This document shows, piece after piece, positions 60,675 to 64,000 of a stretch of DNA of 64,000 nucleotides. Both the position numbers and the translations under genes were made by a program. The notes beneath the pieces are model-generated. The model saw only the letters and a program-made list of their open reading frames with translations. It ran no database searches and was not told the origin of the DNA. Source of the stretch: Alphaproteobacteria bacterium (GTDB lineage Bacteria; Pseudomonadota; Alphaproteobacteria; Reyranellales; Reyranellaceae). The stretch lies in NCBI GenBank assembly GCA_017308235.1, contig JAFKFL010000014.1:62001-126000 (forward strand), given 5' to 3'. Every line of letters begins with the position of its first letter. Position 1 is the first letter of the stretch.

Positions 60675-60947
60675 ATGACGAACGGGGCCGATCACAAGCC
60701 ATCACCGTTGGTGCTCCGCCTGCTGCGCGCCGTGGACGAGGCGGCGCAGGGCAAGAAGGCGCCCCATTGGGTGGCCATCGCAAGCCTGCGATTGAGAGTG
60801 GACCAACTGCGGCTCGAGCAGGCGATCGCTTTCGCGGCTCGTTCGGGTTGGCTCAAGGTCGCGGGCCATCCGCCTGTCACGGTCGCCCTTACAGAGAGCG
60901 GGACTCGCTTCATCGCGGAAAGCGGCGATCAGGCCGAGAGCGTTTGA
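60675..60947 (+). CDS. small winged-helix-like hypothetical protein
   Basis: 90 residues, PLVLRLLRAVDEAAQGKKAPHWVAIASLRLRVDQLRLEQAIAFAARSGWLKVAGHPPVTVALTESGTRF. The helix, helix, strand pattern with GWLKVAGxPPVTVALTESG looks like a winged helix, but I do not recognise a family. The start is the ATG at 60675; no strong ribosome site. It could bind DNA; this is inference. Confidence 0.55.
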   Translation: MTNGADHKPSPLVLRLLRAVDEAAQGKKAPHWVAIASLRLRVDQLRLEQAIAFAARSGWLKVAGHPPVTVALTESGTRFIAESGDQAESV

Positions 60948-61091
60948 CGGCAGCCGTTTGCGGGGCTGAGCGTTGAAACTTGGATGCGTTGAACCCCCGG
61001 AGGTTGAACCCCCGGAGCCCGTATCGATGCCTTAATGGCGACGCGGGCACGGAAATGCTAACCAAGGCCCAGCTGCAGGGCGCGCCAGAAG

Positions 61092-64000
61092 ATGAGCAAG
61101 AGGCCTAGGGGAAAGGAATTGCCGGACCAGCCTGCTTCCACCGTCGGCGTTCCTGTCGTCGGCATTGGCGCCTCGGCGGGTGGCATCGGCGCGTTGCTCG
61201 CTCTCCTGCCGCAGTTTCAAGCCGACGCAGGTGTTGCCTTCGTTGTCGTCCAGCATCTCGATCCACATCACGACAGCATCCTGCCGGCCTTGCTCGATCG
61301 CAGCTCCGATCTGCCCGTGGTCGAGGCGAGCGACCGCGTGCCCATAGAGCCGGACCACATCTATGTCATCCCGCCCAACAAGACGCTGACCATTCACGAC
61401 AACCATCTCCAGCTCGGGCCGGTGTCGTCGCAGCGTGGTGGGCAGCGCACGCCGATCGACGCCTTGTTCCAGTCGCTGGCTCTTGCCAAGGGAGAGAATG
61501 CCGCCTGTGTCATCCTCTCCGGCACGGGTAGTGACGGCACGCTGGGCCTGCGGGCGATCAAGGAGGAGGGCGGTCTCACTGTGGCTCAGGAGGGCGCCGA
61601 GTACGACGGCATGATGCGCAGCGCCGTGGGTACCGGCATGGTCGATTTCGTCCTGCCGATCAGCGAGATCCCGGCCAAGCTCTACGACTACTTCCGCCAC
61701 CTCACCAGCATCGACGGCCGCAAGGGGCCCGATGGCGTGCGCCAGGAGGCGGCCGACCATCTGGCCCAGATCGCGACGCTCCTGCGCGTGCGTACCGGCC
61801 ACGATTTCAGCGGCTACAAGGACCGCACCGTCGCACGCCGCATCCAGCGCCGCATGCAGGTGCTGCAGATCCACGAAGTGCCTGACTTCATCGAGCGGCT
61901 GCGCAAGGAACCGCAGGAACTCGACATCCTGCTGCAGGACCTGTTGATCGGCGTCACCAACTTCTTCCGCGATCCGCTGGCCTTCGAGACGCTGGAGCTT
62001 GAGGTGATCCCGCAGCTGTTCGAGAACAAGACCGCGGACGACACGATACGTGTCTGGGTGCCGGGCTGCTCCACCGGCGAGGAGGCGTACTCCATCGCCA
62101 TCCTGCTGCGCGAGCATTTGCCGGAAGGCCGGAATGCGCCGCGGCTGCAGATCTTCGCCAGCGACATCGACGAGCAGGCGCTGCAGATCGCGCGCGTCGG
62201 CCGCTTTCCGTCCACCATTGCCCGCGACATAGCCTCCGACCGGCTGGAACGCCACTTCGTGCGCGAGGACGGCACCTACCGCATCGCCAGCGACCTGCGC
62301 GAGATCTGCCTGTTCTCGATGCACAACCTTCTGCGCGACGCACCGTTCTCGAAGCTCGACCTGATCTCCTGCCGCAATCTCCTGATCTACCTGGCTCCCG
62401 ATCTGCAGAACCGGCTGATCCCGCTCTTCCACTACGCGTTGAACGACAACGGTTTCCTGTTCCTCGGCACGTCGGAGAACATCACCCGACACACGCGCCT
62501 GTTCAGTACCGTCGACAAGGCGCACAGGATCTTCCGGCGGCGTGTCCAGCACGAGCGCCGCCTGCCCGAATTTCCACTCACCGCGCCCGACGGCAAGCGA
62601 CGCCGGCTTCCGCCGGTCGACCAGCAGGCCGGCGACCATGAGTCGCTGCAGAGCTTGGCCGAACGCCAGCTCCTCGATCGCTATGCGCCGGCCTTTGTCG
62701 TCATCAATGCCGATGGCGACGTGCTGCACGGCTCGTCGCGTACCGGCAAATATCTCGAACTGGCGCCCGGCGCGCCACGCATCGACATCTTCAGCATGGC
62801 ACGTCCCGGCTTGCGTCCCGAGCTGCGAGGCGCGATCCATAAAGCGGTCACGACCGGCCAGATTGCGATCCAGCGCAACATCGCGGTCGGCACCAACGGC
62901 GGACGCCAGACGCTCGACCTCATCGTCCATCCGATCAAGCCGACGGCGGCGGAACCGCTCTATATGGTGATCTTCCAGGACATCGGCGGCATCAAGGGCG
63001 TTGCCGAGGAAACGACCGAAAACGCTGAAGAGCTCGAAAGCTCCAACCTGCGACAGCTCGAGATCGAGCTCCGGGCCACCAAGGAACGGCTGCAGACCAC
63101 GACCGAGGAGCTCGAATCGTCCAACGAGGAGCTGAAATCTGGCAATGAGGAGCTCTCCTCGATGAACGAGGAGCTGCAATCGGCCAACGAGGAGCTGGAG
63201 ACGTCCAAGGAGGAGCTGCAGTCGATCAACGAGGAACTGCAAACCGTCAATGCCGAGTTGAATGCGCGCGTCGAGGAGCTGAGCCGCGCCAACAGCGACA
63301 TCGCCAATCTTTTGGAGAGCACGCAGATCGCCACCGTCTTCCTCGACCGCAATCTGGCGGTGAAGAGTTTTACGCCGGCGGCCAAGGAGGTGTTCCGCCT
63401 GGTCGAGAGCGACCCCGGCCGGCCGATCACGCATGTCCGGGCGCTGTTCCAGTCCGATACGGTCCAGGAGGACGCCGAACGCGTGCTGCGCACGCTTGCG
63501 ACCATCGAGCATCAGGTCGAAACCGGCCACAACGGGGCGCGCTACATGATGCGGATGATGCCCTATCGCACGGTCGAGAACGTGATCTCGGGCGTGGTCA
63601 TCACCTTCGCCGACGTCACCCGGATCAGCGCCGCCGAGGCCCGGATCAGCGAGCTGACCCAGGCCCTGCGCAACCGCATCCAGTCGCTCGAGACGCTGCT
63701 CGATCTTCTGCCCGTTGGCATCATGATCGTCGAGGATGGCCGCTCCGGCCAGGTCCGCATCAACCGCTACGGCACCGAGCTGCTGGGCGAGCCGTCGGGC
63801 GACGGCATCAATCCACGGCCGTTCACACGCGTTCGTCTGTTCGAGGGCGAGCAGGAAATTGGCCCGATCGATCAACCCCTGCAACGCGCAGTAGGATCGG
63901 GCGAGAGCACGCCGGGCTTCGAAGGCCAGGTGCTACGCGCCGATGGCAGCCGGGTCGACGTGCTGATGATGGCGACCCCGTTGTCGGACGATGGACGCGA
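61092..64000 (+). CDS. CheB-CheR-PAS fusion protein, 3' end outside window
   Basis: At least 969 residues, running off the window. CheB-like methylesterase at 17-200 with GASAGG (S28), QHLDPHH (H55) and GTGSDG (D148). CheR methyltransferase at about 210-490 with VTNFFRDPLAFE and VPGCSTGEEAYSIAILL for SAM. Then a long coiled coil (about 655-735) of EEL-rich heptads (ESSNEELKSGNEELSSMNEELQSANEEL) and PAS domains (TVFLDRNLAVKSFTPAAKEVF and MIVEDGRSGQVRINRYG). Such fusions sit in chemosensory-type pathways without chemotaxis operons; a C-terminal kinase is common but not seen here. No strong ribosome site before the ATG. Confidence 0.9.
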   Translation, partial: MSKRPRGKELPDQPASTVGVPVVGIGASAGGIGALLALLPQFQADAGVAFVVVQHLDPHHDSILPALLDRSSDLPVVEASDRVPIEPDHIYVIPPNKTLTIHDNHLQLGPVSSQRGGQRTPIDALFQSLALAKGENAACVILSGTGSDGTLGLRAIKEEGGLTVAQEGAEYDGMMRSAVGTGMVDFVLPISEIPAKLYDYFRHLTSIDGRKGPDGVRQEAADHLAQIATLLRVRTGHDFSGYKDRTVARRIQRRMQVLQIHEVPDFIERLRKEPQELDILLQDLLIGVTNFFRDPLAFETLELEVIPQLFENKTADDTIRVWVPGCSTGEEAYSIAILLREHLPEGRNAPRLQIFASDIDEQALQIARVGRFPSTIARDIASDRLERHFVREDGTYRIASDLREICLFSMHNLLRDAPFSKLDLISCRNLLIYLAPDLQNRLIPLFHYALNDNGFLFLGTSENITRHTRLFSTVDKAHRIFRRRVQHERRLPEFPLTAPDGKRRRLPPVDQQAGDHESLQSLAERQLLDRYAPAFVVINADGDVLHGSSRTGKYLELAPGAPRIDIFSMARPGLRPELRGAIHKAVTTGQIAIQRNIAVGTNGGRQTLDLIVHPIKPTAAEPLYMVIFQDIGGIKGVAEETTENAEELESSNLRQLEIELRATKERLQTTTEELESSNEELKSGNEELSSMNEELQSANEELETSKEELQSINEELQTVNAELNARVEELSRANSDIANLLESTQIATVFLDRNLAVKSFTPAAKEVFRLVESDPGRPITHVRALFQSDTVQEDAERVLRTLATIEHQVETGHNGARYMMRMMPYRTVENVISGVVITFADVTRISAAEARISELTQALRNRIQSLETLLDLLPVGIMIVEDGRSGQVRINRYGTELLGEPSGDGINPRPFTRVRLFEGEQEIGPIDQPLQRAVGSGESTPGFEGQVLRADGSRVDVLMMATPLSDDGR

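Noticed and set aside
61032..63884. A 950-codon open frame on the minus strand
   Set aside because: It is antisense to the CheB-CheR-PAS gene, whose plus-strand frame shows all catalytic motifs. The minus product is rich in Asp, Arg, Leu and Gln with no domain, a typical shadow in GC-rich DNA.

Overview
This is a GC-rich chromosomal window from an alphaproteobacterium. The mixture looks like a soil or water oligotroph of the Reyranella/Bradyrhizobium type: many orphan periplasmic solute-binding proteins (TRAP, Bug/TctC, two PF04392-type, LivJ-type, NMT1-type), sulfatases, Rieske chemistry and dispersed CCTCACCCTGAGGAGC palindromes. The taxon is inference from gene content, since no rRNA or tRNA gene was seen. 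No CRISPR array, intact insertion sequence or prophage was recognised.

Layout. 0-5.2 kb: a gene end, a small ORF, a large SAM/cyclase/AAA/TPR sensor and small envelope genes. 5.2-5.7 kb: two tandem putative small RNAs with intrinsic terminators; a third homologous copy lies at 16.4 kb. 5.7-16.3 kb: membrane, methyltransferase, solute-binding and beta-lactamase-fold genes, two dispersed palindromes, several short hypothetical genes, and a Mop / TrmO-like / metal-binding-protein operon. 16.6-27.9 kb: a TTC38-like TPR protein, an MscS channel, a PF04392 binding protein, AraC, a Tat-exported sulfatase with a barrel protein, three paralogues of a small STAS-like family, and a frameshifted response regulator. 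28-32 kb: very small genes, a pentapeptide-repeat protein and a peptidoglycan-binding protein. 32.9-36.6 kb: a compact ATP-grasp / flavoprotein / FkbM-methyltransferase cluster. 36.7-38.7 kb: LysR divergent from a Bug receptor. 38.8-42.3 kb: a HigBA-like toxin-antitoxin pair with its palindromic operator, an ImmA/IrrE-like protease coupled to a divergent class III cyclase-like protein, and a MORN-repeat membrane protein. 42.4-45.7 kb: an amidase segment flanked by a duplicated gene end. 45.8-48.1 kb: a divergent EgtB/SenA-like and SenB-like pair (probable selenoneine genes). 48.2-50.9 kb: DUF1330, a diiron protein, and a phosphotransferase segment again flanked by a duplicated gene end. 50.9-54.8 kb: IclR, Rieske oxygenase, MarR and a LivJ-type binding protein on the minus strand. 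54.9-59.9 kb: an SsuABC/AtsRBC-like ABC importer followed by a cytoplasmic arylsulfatase, likely for sulfate esters. 60-64 kb: small genes and a CheB-CheR-PAS fusion that runs off the end.

Strongest leads: the three-copy small-RNA family with shared promoter spacing; two segments (amidase, phosphotransferase) each bounded by a direct repeat of the neighbouring gene's 3' end; the ImmA plus cyclase-like pair; the senAB-like pair whose start codons overlap divergently; and the ATP-grasp/flavoprotein/FkbM cluster. All functions come from reading motifs and recalled families; no search was run.
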